Positions 1-8,701 of a DNA stretch of 59,948 nucleotides are shown here, piece after piece; the first letter of the stretch is position 1; the number at the start of each line of letters is the position of its first letter. The stretch is from Pseudomonas sp. Ant30-3. Lineage in GTDB: Bacteria; Pseudomonadota; Gammaproteobacteria; Pseudomonadales; Pseudomonadaceae. The stretch covers positions 1-59,948 of the forward strand of contig NZ_JMCL01000073.1 in assembly GCF_000690905.1 (NCBI RefSeq). Direction: 5' to 3'. Made by a program: the position numbers and the translations under genes. The notes below the pieces were generated by a model, which made no database searches, had not been told where the DNA came from, and was given only the letters and a program-made list of their open reading frames with translations.

Positions 1-1
1 C

Positions 2-850
2 CCCAACCGCCGTACCAGCGCCATTGCGTTCATGTTCAGCGGCCTGACGCTTGCCAACCTGATCGGTACACCGGCGGGTACCTGGCTGGGACAGATGATT
101 TCCTGGCGCGCGACTTTTATGGCGATCACCGTGATAGGTGCGGTGGCGATGGTGGCTGTAGCGTTGCTGGTACCCAAGGGTAAACCGCATCAGGTGCCCA
201 GTTTGCGCCGGGAGTTCTCCGCTTTCGTCGATGTACATGTGTTGCTGGCCATGGGCATTACTGTGCTCGGGCCCGCTGCGTTCTTTACCTCTATCACCTA
301 TATCTCGCCAATGATGACGGAGTTGACGGGGTACTCGAACAACGGCGTGACCGGCATTCTTTTTCTGTTCGGGCTGGGACTGTTTATCGGCAATTTATTG
401 GGCGGCAAGCTGGCGGACCGCGCCCTGATGCCTTTGTTGTATGTCACTCTGGCGGGGCAGGCACTGGTGCTGTTCGTATTTTTCTTCGTCGTGGAAAGTC
501 GCTTGGCGTCAGCGCTTTGCGTCTTGCTGATGGCTGGCTTCGGCTTTGCCAGCGTGTCGCCCATTCAGCGCCTGGTGATGGACAAGGCTCGGGCAGCCGG
601 GGCACCGAACCTTGCTGCGTCCGTCAACATAGGCTTGTTCAATCTCGGCAACGCTATCGGAGCCTGGCTGGGCGGTTGGGTGATCGCGTTGGGATTCGGT
701 TACGCGGCACCCAATTGGGTTGGAGGCATTCTGTCAACGTGCGCACTGGTGCTGGCCATCGCGTCCGGCTGGCTCACGGTTTCTCATGTTGCAAAACACA
801 AAGCAGCCATGCCCTGCCCCGCGACTGCGGGTTGTCATCCGGGCAGCTGA
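2..850 (+). CDS. MFS transporter of the AraJ/YdhP-like drug-sugar efflux type, 5' end missing
   Basis: This is the C-terminal part of a 12-helix major facilitator; the reading frame is open from the window edge, so the start lies upstream. Repeated hydrophobic segments alternate with short polar loops. The stretch GTPAGTWLGQ followed by SWRATF is typical of helix 5 and the following loop in DHA1 arabinose-efflux-like (AraJ, YdhP, NepI) permeases. A second half with GNLLGGKLADR is the repeated cytoplasmic loop 8-9 motif. It would export a small molecule by proton antiport across the inner membrane; the substrate cannot be told. It converges on the histidine kinase gene. About 270 residues are visible of a usual 390-400. 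Confidence 0.8.
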   Translation, partial: PNRRTSAIAFMFSGLTLANLIGTPAGTWLGQMISWRATFMAITVIGAVAMVAVALLVPKGKPHQVPSLRREFSAFVDVHVLLAMGITVLGPAAFFTSITYISPMMTELTGYSNNGVTGILFLFGLGLFIGNLLGGKLADRALMPLLYVTLAGQALVLFVFFFVVESRLASALCVLLMAGFGFASVSPIQRLVMDKARAAGAPNLAASVNIGLFNLGNAIGAWLGGWVIALGFGYAAPNWVGGILSTCALVLAIASGWLTVSHVAKHKAAMPCPATAGCHPGS

Positions 851-890
851 CGCCCGCTCGCTGACAATTGCGAGGGAGTGATTGGGCGAC

Positions 891-2195
891 CTAGCCGAAA
901 TGCAGTTCTGCCAAAGTCTCACCTTCAAACGTGGAGGAAATCGTCAAGGTCCAGCCGAACCGCTCGCAAATTCGTCGAGTGATAAACAGACCCAGACCTT
1001 GTCCTCCGCCCTGTTTGCTCGAATCGCGCAACGCTCGGTTATAGCGTCGGGCGGCCTCGGCAACATCGAAGCCTCCCGTGCTGTTGAGGATCCTCAACGT
1101 GTTGACTGCCAGAGATATTTTGATAGGCCCTGCGCTGCTGTGCTCAGCCGCATTACGCAGCAAGTTGCTGACCACAATACGAACCATGGCTTCGGGACAA
1201 TCAAGCACCACGGGCTGAAATTCACCCATCTCGAATGCCGCGCCGGTGCCCTGCAATAAATGCTCATGATCGTCGACCAGCGCCGCGGTCAGCCTGTCAA
1301 GTCGGGTGGTTTCAGCGCAAACCTTCGCCTCGGGCTCCCGGGACAGAAACAATAATGCCGACATGATTTCCGTCAGATTGCCTATTGTCGACTCGATGCG
1401 AGCCAACGGTCGATCGGCTTCTGCCGGCAGCTCATACAGTTTGATTACGTCGACCGCGCCTGCAATCACGGCGATGGGCGTGCGGAACTCATGGCTGGCG
1501 AGGTCCAGAAGGCTGCGCTCGCGTTCAATGAATCGCTCTACGCGGTCAAGGTGACGGTTGACGATGACGGCAATGTCGTGCAATTCGCTTAAAGCGAAAT
1601 CGGTAGCGAGACGTTGGGACGGCTGCGCCGGGTCCAGATCGTCCATCCGTTGGGCCAGTGACTGGATCGGTCGCCTCAACGTGCGGTAGATCCAGACAAT
1701 CGCGCCCACGATCATCAGGCTGCTTAATATCGCCATGAGCACGCTCAGCAGTGCGGTCATGTTTTGATAATTCTCCAGGTCTGTTATGTCTACCGACATA
1801 ACAATGCGCCCCTCCCCGATCGGCGTTACCAGTACCGCATAACTGCGGTCGGTATCGTAGGCGTCCATCTGATGTTCATCGTGGTATCCGGGGTCGAGCA
1901 GCGCGAAGTAGTGCGGCATGTCCGCTGGCAAAACATGCCCGTGCAGATGCCAGCCCCGGACAATACCCGTCGATGAAAGATGTTTTTCCGGGACAGGTCG
2001 TCCATCAGACAAGTATTGGTCCGTACTCGACTGTAAAAGCTCACGCCAGATGGGATGAACGACCATCTGCTGGCTCAAGTTGCCCTGAATGGTCAGCACT
2101 GCCGCCAACGTGAGGCCGAACAAAATGAAAATCGCACTGATCTTGCGAGTCAAGCTACTGGCTGCCATCGAGAATCTCGCTGAGGGCGTGCTCAT
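891..2195 (-). CDS. Sensor histidine kinase of a two-component system
   Basis: A 434-residue inner-membrane kinase. A first membrane helix spans about residues 19-38 and a second about 147-169, leaving a periplasmic sensor of roughly 105 residues. A HAMP-like linker follows. The dimerisation/phosphoacceptor helix holds SHEFRTP with the histidine near residue 235. The ATP-binding domain has an N box (NLLRNAAEHS) and a glycine-rich G2 box (GQGLGLFITRR). Its ATG overlaps the stop codon of the response regulator gene by four bases, so the two are translated together. The neighbouring MipA/OmpV gene suggests an envelope-stress signal, but this is inference. Confidence 0.9.
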   Translation of the reverse strand: MSTPSARFSMAASSLTRKISAIFILFGLTLAAVLTIQGNLSQQMVVHPIWRELLQSSTDQYLSDGRPVPEKHLSSTGIVRGWHLHGHVLPADMPHYFALLDPGYHDEHQMDAYDTDRSYAVLVTPIGEGRIVMSVDITDLENYQNMTALLSVLMAILSSLMIVGAIVWIYRTLRRPIQSLAQRMDDLDPAQPSQRLATDFALSELHDIAVIVNRHLDRVERFIERERSLLDLASHEFRTPIAVIAGAVDVIKLYELPAEADRPLARIESTIGNLTEIMSALLFLSREPEAKVCAETTRLDRLTAALVDDHEHLLQGTGAAFEMGEFQPVVLDCPEAMVRIVVSNLLRNAAEHSSAGPIKISLAVNTLRILNSTGGFDVAEAARRYNRALRDSSKQGGGQGLGLFITRRICERFGWTLTISSTFEGETLAELHFG

Positions 2196-2899
2196 TCGTC
2201 GCAGGCTTGCAGACGATAACCGCTACCCGCGACGGTTTTTATCAGCTTGTGTGAAGCCTCTCCGTCCACGGCCTTACGCAGCATGTACATATGCGAACGC
2301 AGGGCATCGTTGTCCGGAACGTGGTCATCCCAGATAAGCGTTTCCAGTTCATCCCTACGCACTAAACCCGGGGACCTGCGCATCAGCAAAGCCAGTAAGG
2401 ACCGTCGAACCGGAGTCATTGCGAGTGTTTTACCAGCCCTCGTCACTCTTAGGGTGTTCAGGTCGAACCGCAAGTCAGCCACTTCCAGTACCTGCGACTC
2501 AAGCAGCGCGCCGTTCACGCGTTGCGTGACAACTCTTAATCTTATTTCGAGCTCTGCAAGTGCAACCGGTTTAACCAGGTAATCGTCCGCGCCCGTCAAG
2601 AAACCCTGAATTTTGTCTTCAACCTGATCTTTGGCGGTGATGACGATCACCGGGATGCGAGACTTCAACTGACTGCGAAGCTTCGCCAACATGGTGATGC
2701 CATCCATGCGCGGCATCATCCAGTCCAGCACGATGACATCGTAGCGGTTGCTCGCCAGCAAACTGAGGCCGGTCTCACCATCCGGGGCCGCATCGGGGTT
2801 ATGACCACAGGCCAGGAGGTAATCATAAATGTTGGCAGCCAAGGCAGCATTGTCTTCAATGATGAGAACGCTCAGCGCCTGTTTGACCATAGTGTCCAT
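2192..2899 (-). CDS. OmpR/PhoB-family response regulator
   Basis: A 235-residue regulator with an N-terminal receiver domain (acidic pair in IIEDN, phospho-acceptor aspartate in VLDWMMPRMDG at about residue 59, threonine in VITAKD, lysine in YLVKPV) and a C-terminal winged-helix DNA-binding domain of the OmpR class (about residues 140-230). I placed the start at the ATG giving MDTMVKQAL; a second ATG three codons later is equally possible, and neither has a strong ribosome site. It is the upstream partner of the kinase gene and probably controls the adjacent mipA/ompV-like gene. Confidence 0.9.
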   Translation of the reverse strand: MDTMVKQALSVLIIEDNAALAANIYDYLLACGHNPDAAPDGETGLSLLASNRYDVIVLDWMMPRMDGITMLAKLRSQLKSRIPVIVITAKDQVEDKIQGFLTGADDYLVKPVALAELEIRLRVVTQRVNGALLESQVLEVADLRFDLNTLRVTRAGKTLAMTPVRRSLLALLMRRSPGLVRRDELETLIWDDHVPDNDALRSHMYMLRKAVDGEASHKLIKTVAGSGYRLQACDE

Positions 2900-2983
2900 G
2901 CTCACGACTCGACGTATTTGCAGGAAGTCAGAGCCCGTATCGCAGCGCACATCAGCGAGCATCTGGTACGGGCTAGTTGCAGA

Positions 2984-3796
2984 TCAAAAACCTCGCGATA
3001 TCCCGAAAAACGCAGACATCGAGCCGTTTGTGTCCTCGTCTACCAAGGGGCTATCGGTGATTTTCCCTGGCAGGTGTTCGTAGGAAACGTTAGCGATGAA
3101 CGCCCAGCGGTCCGCGAAGGGTCGGACGAAATCCAGACCTACGTGTTGCACCGTAGCACTGCCTGGGCGGTAATCGATTACGCCTCGGTCGACTTCGACA
3201 GGCAGCGTACCGTAATAGTAGTTCGCCAGTTTTTTCGACAGGAAGGAAATACCGACGTTAGGCGTGATGCTGTTTTTTCCCCACTGCATGGGGTAGCCAT
3301 ATTTCAACCCTGCTTCATAGCCATCGGTCGCGTTACTGATGTCGCCTTTGACGTCGAGTTCCAGCTGCCCCAGGTCCCCTGTCCACGTGGCCGCAATGCC
3401 GAGGTCAATCGCATCGTCGCGATCTTCGAGCAATGAGCGGTCGATGCCACGCTCTGCCAGTTCGCGCCTGCCGAAATCTGAACGATCGATGCCATCCATG
3501 CGTGCAGACAGTGTCGCATCGATGGCGAAGTCGTCACGCTTGAACAGATGCGCGCCCCCGGCTATTCCGCGCCAGAAAAAGCGCTCACTGTCATAGCTGA
3601 TCAGAGGGAAAGGCGTTACTTGCGTGCCCTCACCAGCGTAGACGCCGCTTGATACAGCTGCGCCAAGCCCGAGGCCCCAGCGCGATTCCTGCGTTTGCCG
3701 GGTAGACACCGAAGTAGCGTCACTGCCGGAAATCTCGGCTTTGGCCATGCCGGAAACGGCACACAGCATGACGGACAAGATCAGAGAAGGCTTCAT
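2984..3796 (-). CDS. MipA/OmpV-family outer membrane protein
   Basis: A 270-residue protein with a clear signal peptide (about 20 residues, ending GMAKA) and alternating short beta strands ending in phenylalanine, as expected for an outer-membrane barrel of the MipA/OmpV family. The family motif region after the signal sequence (WGLGLGAAVSSGVYAGEG, then PLISYDSERFFWRG) is well kept. Members are scaffolds or porin-like proteins often next to two-component systems, and here the gene lies just upstream of the regulator/kinase pair in the same orientation. The length is normal for the family. Confidence 0.88.
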   Translation of the reverse strand: MKPSLILSVMLCAVSGMAKAEISGSDATSVSTRQTQESRWGLGLGAAVSSGVYAGEGTQVTPFPLISYDSERFFWRGIAGGAHLFKRDDFAIDATLSARMDGIDRSDFGRRELAERGIDRSLLEDRDDAIDLGIAATWTGDLGQLELDVKGDISNATDGYEAGLKYGYPMQWGKNSITPNVGISFLSKKLANYYYGTLPVEVDRGVIDYRPGSATVQHVGLDFVRPFADRWAFIANVSYEHLPGKITDSPLVDEDTNGSMSAFFGISRGF

Positions 3797-3900
3797 TGCA
3801 GCACCATGAATTCATTTGAGTGGAGTTGTGCGCCGTGCGCAGTGCTAACGCTGAACCACGGCTGTCGTCGAAATGTCGCTGAGCGTCTCTCAGCGCTTAT

Positions 3901-5061
3901 TTAACGGGGCTGACTGCAAACCACGTCGGTGGTGATCGAGCCAAGGTAATTACTTGAATAGCGCACGGTATTACCCGGTCGCAGATAGAGGCCTTTTTTC
4001 ACTTCGCGCGCCAGGTAGTCCTCGATGACACCGAGCTGTTGATCCCGGTTACTGGCGCCCATGAGTTGGTTGATAACGTCCGGGCCGGGCTCTTTGAACA
4101 CCACGCCATCACCCGTACCTGTAAGCACTGCGCTACCTGTGCCGATTGCCGGGCGATCGACCATGGGGATACGGCCGCCTTGATATGACCAGGTGCGGGT
4201 CGTCGCTTGATCAAGTGTTTCCTGCACGATAGTGCGAAGGTCTTTGATCATATCGCCCGCTTTCGCGTGTTGACGTCGTTCGCCATCAACATAAGTTTCA
4301 ATGACGACATCGGCGAGAAAGGCTTTCCAGTCTTTGGGAACTACCAGAAACGGGCCCGTGGGAAAACGGTCGCTTCCGCTTTTCGCATCGGGGAAACCGT
4401 CCCCGGAGGCGACGTCCTTCAAGTTGATATTTCTGACCAGTGTCGCGCGATCACTGAAGTCCCCGCAGATGAAGAAGCCCTTGCGTGCTTCGTCGAAGTC
4501 CGCTGCGGATTTAAGCTCGCGGTCGAACCGTGCGCACACTTCAACCTCGTAATCCATCAAGGCGCCGGCTGCGGCGGTGATCTTTGAACGGGGACCGCCG
4601 GCAGGCGAAATCTTGGGGAACAGAAAAGCCTCGTCTACGCCTACTTCCTCGCCATGCTCTGGATAATTCGTGCCTGCCGCGATATGCGCCACACCCCGTG
4701 GGCCTACACCCATCAGCCGTATCAGCGGGTGCACTTGCGTCTGTGACGATTGGCCTGCCAGCGCGTCGAGTTGCGTGGTGCTGAAACGGTTGATGACATC
4801 GAATGCATCAGCGCTATGAAGACCGGACAGTTCGCTCAAGTCGATTGCCGTGACGCTGGTTTCGGACAACGTGATGACCAGCAGAGTACTGACGGCGTTG
4901 CCTCTGCGCACTTGTGCAAAGGTGTGGGCTGTCTGCACCGGCGCCAGCATCGGTTTGGCCGCCGCCGCGTTGATGGAAAGCGCAGCTGTGCTTTCGGCGA
5001 CGGGAATGGCTGTCGCTAATATCAGTGCCAGAACGGGTACGACAGTTCGGATTGGAGGCAT
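3901..5061 (-). CDS. Exported fumarylacetoacetate hydrolase (FAH)-fold protein
   Basis: A 386-residue protein. The N terminus is a Sec signal peptide (MPPIRTVVPVLALILATAIP). The body shows the FAH-family signature in order: GTNYPEHGEEVG, a phenylalanine-rich FLFPKISPAGGP, LMDYEVEV with metal-binding acidic residues, a GDFSDR segment equivalent to the usual NDxSxR, a SGSDRFPTGP segment equivalent to the KSxDxxxPxGP motif, and GTGSAVLTGTGDGV equivalent to the TGTPxGV motif. FAH enzymes cleave C-C bonds in beta-diketo acids or decarboxylate, using a divalent metal, and nearly all are cytoplasmic. An exported version is odd. The start chosen is the ATG before the signal peptide; an upstream in-frame extension lacks coding character. 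The substrate is unknown. Confidence 0.72.
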   Translation of the reverse strand: MPPIRTVVPVLALILATAIPVAESTAALSINAAAAKPMLAPVQTAHTFAQVRRGNAVSTLLVITLSETSVTAIDLSELSGLHSADAFDVINRFSTTQLDALAGQSSQTQVHPLIRLMGVGPRGVAHIAAGTNYPEHGEEVGVDEAFLFPKISPAGGPRSKITAAAGALMDYEVEVCARFDRELKSAADFDEARKGFFICGDFSDRATLVRNINLKDVASGDGFPDAKSGSDRFPTGPFLVVPKDWKAFLADVVIETYVDGERRQHAKAGDMIKDLRTIVQETLDQATTRTWSYQGGRIPMVDRPAIGTGSAVLTGTGDGVVFKEPGPDVINQLMGASNRDQQLGVIEDYLAREVKKGLYLRPGNTVRYSSNYLGSITTDVVCSQPR

Positions 5062-5093
5062 GCGGGAGGCTCGGAATGGCGGTTTGGGAGTGC

Positions 5094-5423
5094 CTATTCT
5101 GGTGGCCTTGTGTCGTTGGATTGTCGTCGAGCCATCCCGACCGACCTCGCGCCAATGAACTGAGCGCCAGGATAGCCCCGACTCCAAGTCTTACCCCAAC
5201 GCCTTGCGTCGATGGGCGCCCGAATCATCTGCCCTATCAATGCATTCCCATGACCGCCCCTCGTAACGTCGCCCACGAACAAATACAGCAAGAGAAAAAG
5301 AATCACGGCGAAGAAATTACGCCGAATGCCGAGCACACGCCCCAGCCTGGTATGAAGCCAGCGCTTGAAGACGAAAATGACAAACAAGCCGAGCAATACA
5401 CTGACTGAACTGGAATTTGTCAT
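5094..5423 (-). CDS. Possible small membrane protein, unrecognised
   Basis: A 109-residue reading frame upstream of the exported FAH-like gene on the same strand. It has two hydrophobic stretches (around residues 7-17, VLLGLFVIFVF, and 32-50, including AVILFLLLYLF) separated by basic residues, which fits a two-helix inner-membrane protein. The C-terminal half is arginine-rich and low in homology signals. No good ribosome site precedes the chosen ATG, and an in-frame ATG farther upstream exists. I do not recognise a family; it may not be a gene. Confidence 0.35.
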   Translation of the reverse strand: MTNSSSVSVLLGLFVIFVFKRWLHTRLGRVLGIRRNFFAVILFLLLYLFVGDVTRGGHGNALIGQMIRAPIDARRWGKTWSRGYPGAQFIGARSVGMARRQSNDTRPPE

Positions 5424-5627
5424 CTGGCGGTGCTGGCTGAAGTCAACAATGGCTGCTTTTACCGATTTCTCCCACTGATTAGCTGGGTCGCTGGCTGCGA
5501 TACAACGCAACTGTTGAAGGAATTTGAGTACACGACGGGACAGCATCAGTCGGGCCGCGCCCCTGTTACCGAGGCCAACGGCCAGTGCCCATTACCGAAG
5601 CCCGGACCAGACCTGGCAGCGCAACCG

Positions 5628-6404
5628 TCAGTGCAAATGCGCACTGCCCGTGGGGTCGTCCAGTTGAATGACGTTTCCCTTACTCCAGGCATCGGCCCCC
5701 GCGTCGATATCAGGTGCAGGGATGTCAGCTCGCGCCTTCTTCTTCTCCGAGCTGTTTATGCCAAATCTGTTATCCCGTTCCCTGACCATTTTCGGGTCGG
5801 CCTGGCCATCGGCAGTGAATCCCATCATCAGTTGAGGAACACCCAAAGGCAGCTCTTTATTCAGGTCGGTGTGCCACGTATGCCATGTCTTGCCATAGGT
5901 ATTAACGAGCTTTTCCATGAGCGCATGTTCGGCAACTTCTGGAATCCCGGGCGCAATTAATTGACCCGACTTCACCTCATGAACATGGCTGTGCCACAGC
6001 GCCTTTTCCGCACCGGGCAATCTGGCGAACAGTTGCTTGCTGATGATGTATTCCACTCCCATCAACTTGGCGTCCTTGCGATTGCCGTCGTAGATCACGC
6101 ACTGGATGACCTCTTCGTTCAGGATCGAACAATAGTGGTGAGCTTCCATCTGCACGTCGCGGTGCCCGTTGTAGAAATGAAATCCATCGAGGTAGGCGTT
6201 GAGCGCTTCGATCGGCGGGCGCGATTGAAGCAGCGCTGCGCCCGCCTCCAGCGTTTTGGTGCTGGAAGTCTTCGCCTCGCCCGGTGCAAGCACCTTCGAC
6301 GCCGTATTGTTGCCCGCGCACGCAGTCAGCAACCCGATGACGGCGAACGTTATCACTGTTCTGGACGCGATCTGATAATCAGCTTTGAACTTGATCTCTT
6401 TCAT
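5628..6404 (-). CDS. OBAP family (DUF1264) lipoprotein
   Basis: A 258-residue protein with a lipoprotein signal (LLTACAG, lipid-modified cysteine near residue 29) followed by an oil-body-associated-protein domain. Diagnostic stretches are HHYCSILNEEVIQCVIYDG, LWHSHVHEVKSGQLIAPGIPE, KLVNTYGKTWHTWHTD and LPLGVPQLMMGFTADGQ. Plant OBAPs sit on lipid droplets; bacterial members have no settled function. The lipobox places this one in the envelope. It stands alone between the exported FAH-like gene and a DUF2790 gene. Confidence 0.82.
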   Translation of the reverse strand: MKEIKFKADYQIASRTVITFAVIGLLTACAGNNTASKVLAPGEAKTSSTKTLEAGAALLQSRPPIEALNAYLDGFHFYNGHRDVQMEAHHYCSILNEEVIQCVIYDGNRKDAKLMGVEYIISKQLFARLPGAEKALWHSHVHEVKSGQLIAPGIPEVAEHALMEKLVNTYGKTWHTWHTDLNKELPLGVPQLMMGFTADGQADPKMVRERDNRFGINSSEKKKARADIPAPDIDAGADAWSKGNVIQLDDPTGSAHLH

Positions 6405-6590
6405 TGCCCTGACTTCCTTCCATTGGCGATGCAGTCACCATTGGACAGTGGAAGCGCCGATGAGATCAAAAAAACGCTCGGGGCAGGCTCATCCACACGT
6501 AGCCCAGACTCGCGGAATAAAGGAAAGCCAGGTTGAATGACCGGTACCGACCGAGCAAGCTCAGGAAAGAACCCGTCATTCACGCAAATG

Positions 6591-6648
6591 CGTTCGCCCG
6601 AGGAGGGAAACCCTGCCTCCCCGCGTATCGCGGTTTTCCAGGCGAACG
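6591..6648. repeat. Inverted repeat downstream of the DUF2790 gene
   Basis: Arms CGTTCGCC (6591-6598) and GGCGAACG (6641-6648) enclose a smaller GGAGGG/CCTCCC pairing. This folded element sits 17 bases past the stop of the DUF2790 gene and could end or protect its transcript. There is no clear U-run, so it is not called a terminator. Confidence 0.4.
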
Positions 6649-6664
6649 CCCATGCATGTAAACA

Positions 6665-6928
6665 TCAATTGCCCTGGCCGCAGCTCTGGGAGTAGGAGCC
6701 ATAGTCGAACGCCTGAGTTGCACCAGCCGAATCAAGGTAAGTCAGCCGAGTCTGGACGATCCCGCAGCCGGAGGCCGATGCCTCTTTAATCGACAGTACT
6801 TTGGCAATGTCCAGATGATCGCCGTACATGTAAGCGGCAGGTTTGACTTCGTTCTGAGCGTTCGCTGCGACTGCGCTCACGCTGAGCAGGGCAAACAATG
6901 AAGCGAGGCTGAGGTTCTTCCAGTTCAT
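6665..6928 (-). CDS. DUF2790 family small exported protein
   Basis: An 87-residue protein with a signal peptide (MNWKNLSLASLFALLSVSAV, cleavage near AANA). The mature part carries the DUF2790 pattern seen widely in Pseudomonas: a YGDHLDIAKVLSI strand, a central cysteine, LTYLDSAGATQAFDYGSYS and a final cysteine. The two cysteines may form a disulphide in the periplasm. Function is unknown for the family; some members respond to metal or oxidative stress. A monocistronic gene. Confidence 0.82.
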   Translation of the reverse strand: MNWKNLSLASLFALLSVSAVAANAQNEVKPAAYMYGDHLDIAKVLSIKEASASGCGIVQTRLTYLDSAGATQAFDYGSYSQSCGQGN

Positions 6929-7163
6929 GACATATCTCCGAACGTTGAGGGCATTTGCGAGACGGGATGTGCTGTCTCGTTGGTTCCCATTTAACGGCCG
7001 TCAGGTATCCCGGATGTGTCACTCAGGGCTTCGAAATAAACATTACGTATCGACAGGCAGCCTGGATACACAGCGATACATTTCGAGCTGGGCGCTTTTT
7101 TTCAGTGTGAGTTGAAAGGGCTGATCCCCTATCTGCAGAAACGGAGAAAGGCGGGGTTTGTCG

Positions 7164-7643
7164 TCAGGGTTTGGCTTGATGCGCCTCGCCAACATGCGCA
7201 TCCATCGGCTTCGTCTCCGGCACAATAAAACTCACCACTGTACTGGTGAGGATCTTGTGAGTCGGGTCAGCCACCTCCAGCAACACTTTGTGAGCGCCCG
7301 GCGTCAGCCCGACCAGAATAATCGGGTCTTCACTGGTGTGGGCCCATGTTCCCTTCCAGTCATCGACGGTCACATGCAGGTGGCCGAGACGCGGTGATAC
7401 CTCCTGCGCCTCTTTGCCAAACACCGGAATGATCCTGGCGTGCTCGGCTCGATACTGAATAATGACAACACCACGAGCGAGCGGCGCGGCCAGCGGTGGA
7501 TAGGCAATAAGTCGGGGCGCTGTTTCGGATTCCAGCGGGAGAATGGGCGGCGGGCTGTTATCGGCGAACCCCTGCCCGGACGCCGCCATAAACAGAACGA
7601 AGCCCAAAGCTGGAACTGATGGATTTCCGAGAGCAAGGCGCAT
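7164..7643 (-). CDS. DUF6130 family exported protein
   Basis: A 159-residue protein with an N-terminal signal sequence (cleavage near GQGFA) and one beta-rich domain. Conserved-looking segments are RLIAYPPLAAPLARGVVIIQ, IPVFGKEAQEVSPRLGHLHV, TVDDWKGTWAHTS and VGLTPGAHKVLLEVADPTHK, matching the DUF6130 proteins often found in proteobacteria. The histidine-containing GHLHV and HK segments could bind metal, but this is only a reading of the sequence. Function unknown; no operon partners. Confidence 0.72.
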   Translation of the reverse strand: MRLALGNPSVPALGFVLFMAASGQGFADNSPPPILPLESETAPRLIAYPPLAAPLARGVVIIQYRAEHARIIPVFGKEAQEVSPRLGHLHVTVDDWKGTWAHTSEDPIILVGLTPGAHKVLLEVADPTHKILTSTVVSFIVPETKPMDAHVGEAHQAKP

Positions 7644-7733
7644 GGAATTTTCCTCCCGAGTGATCCTCTTAAGGCTAGATCAAACCGGGCCGTTGTCTAC
7701 GCCTGCCAATGGGTTTTGGCCACTCGAAACGGC

Positions 7734-8456
7734 CTAGCAACCAAGGGCATCTGCCGCTTCCGTGAGGGAGTCTACGATCACATCCCAATCCTGTTCAGCC
7801 TTCAGGTCAGATGTCTGGCCTGGCCCATGTTCGGTCGGGCGCCGAACAAACACCGTTTTGAGCCCAATAGCACTGGCGGCGGCCAGATCGGAATTGTGCG
7901 CAGCCACCATCGCGATTTGCGCCGGTGCCAGGCCCACGGCCTTTGCAGACTTCAAGTAAGTTTGCGGCTGAGGTTTATAGGTTCCGGCGATCTCCGCGCC
8001 GAGGATCACATCCCAAGGCAAACCGCCGAATTTCGCGAGATTGAGCATGCCGGCAATGTGCCCGTTCGACAGCGCACCGATCGAGAATTTGCCCTTCAGT
8101 CGCGTTAGTGCAGTGACGGAGTCAGGCCAAGGGTCGAGCCTCTCCCATGCCTTGTTGAGGTCTACCAGTTCGGCGTTTGTAATTCCGCCAAAATCGGCGT
8201 CGTGCCTGGCCAGCACGGATTCCAGATTTTCCCGGTTCAGAACATCGAGCGTCACGAACGGCCGCTCTCCAGAGCGCACGCGTTGCATGGAGGGTTGATA
8301 GAGCCCTCGCCACTGATCGGCGAAGTCGAGGGGGTCAACGTTCAGACCATGACGCTGAAGAAATGGAGCCGCGGCTCGGGCGACACCGCTCCGCCAGTCC
8401 ACGACGGTTCCGAACACGTCGAAACCGAGAAAACTTACCTCGTGCAGGTTGGTCAT
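7734..8456 (-). CDS. Haloacid dehalogenase type II-like HAD hydrolase
   Basis: A 240-residue HAD-superfamily hydrolase of the L-2-haloacid dehalogenase type. Motif I is FDVFGTVVDWR with the nucleophilic aspartate in FLGFD; motif II is ALSNG; the motif III lysine is in TYKPQPQ; motif IV is AHNSDLAAA. The dehalogenase type normally acts on 2-halo acids, with inversion at carbon 2, but many members serve other substrates. The ATG chosen has an AGGAG site about eight bases upstream; a longer in-frame extension lacks family similarity. It diverges from the catabolic cluster that starts at 8702. Confidence 0.83.
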   Translation of the reverse strand: MTNLHEVSFLGFDVFGTVVDWRSGVARAAAPFLQRHGLNVDPLDFADQWRGLYQPSMQRVRSGERPFVTLDVLNRENLESVLARHDADFGGITNAELVDLNKAWERLDPWPDSVTALTRLKGKFSIGALSNGHIAGMLNLAKFGGLPWDVILGAEIAGTYKPQPQTYLKSAKAVGLAPAQIAMVAAHNSDLAAASAIGLKTVFVRRPTEHGPGQTSDLKAEQDWDVIVDSLTEAADALGC

Positions 8457-8644
8457 GCGGTTGCTCCTGAAATAAGACGTGTGATTTTTCAACCCACTCA
8501 ATTGGAGAATCCTCGCCCACCAAGCGGGCAATGCATCGAATCCGTAGTAAGGCACATCGACCGCTATTTTGTACTGACCTCGGGGCACGCCATTTCATTT
8601 CATCGGTAGCCGATTAGAAACTCATTTAAGGGACTTGTGCTTCA

Positions 8645-8668
8645 CGTATTATGGTATACCATCATACG
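8645..8668. promoter_or_regulatory. Operator-like palindrome 1 of the catabolic regulon
   Basis: The bases read CGTATTATGGTA and TACCATCATACG about a centre at 8656/8657, with 11 of 12 pairs symmetric. The core ATGGTATACCAT is a perfect palindrome. It lies about 35 bases before the start of the first gene of the large operon, where a repressor would block transcription. Sequences matching TATTATGGTATACCA recur before five other transcription units in this cluster. Confidence 0.8.
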
Positions 8669-8701
8669 CACAGACACCTTTCACCCGATACGGAGCAGCT
8701 C

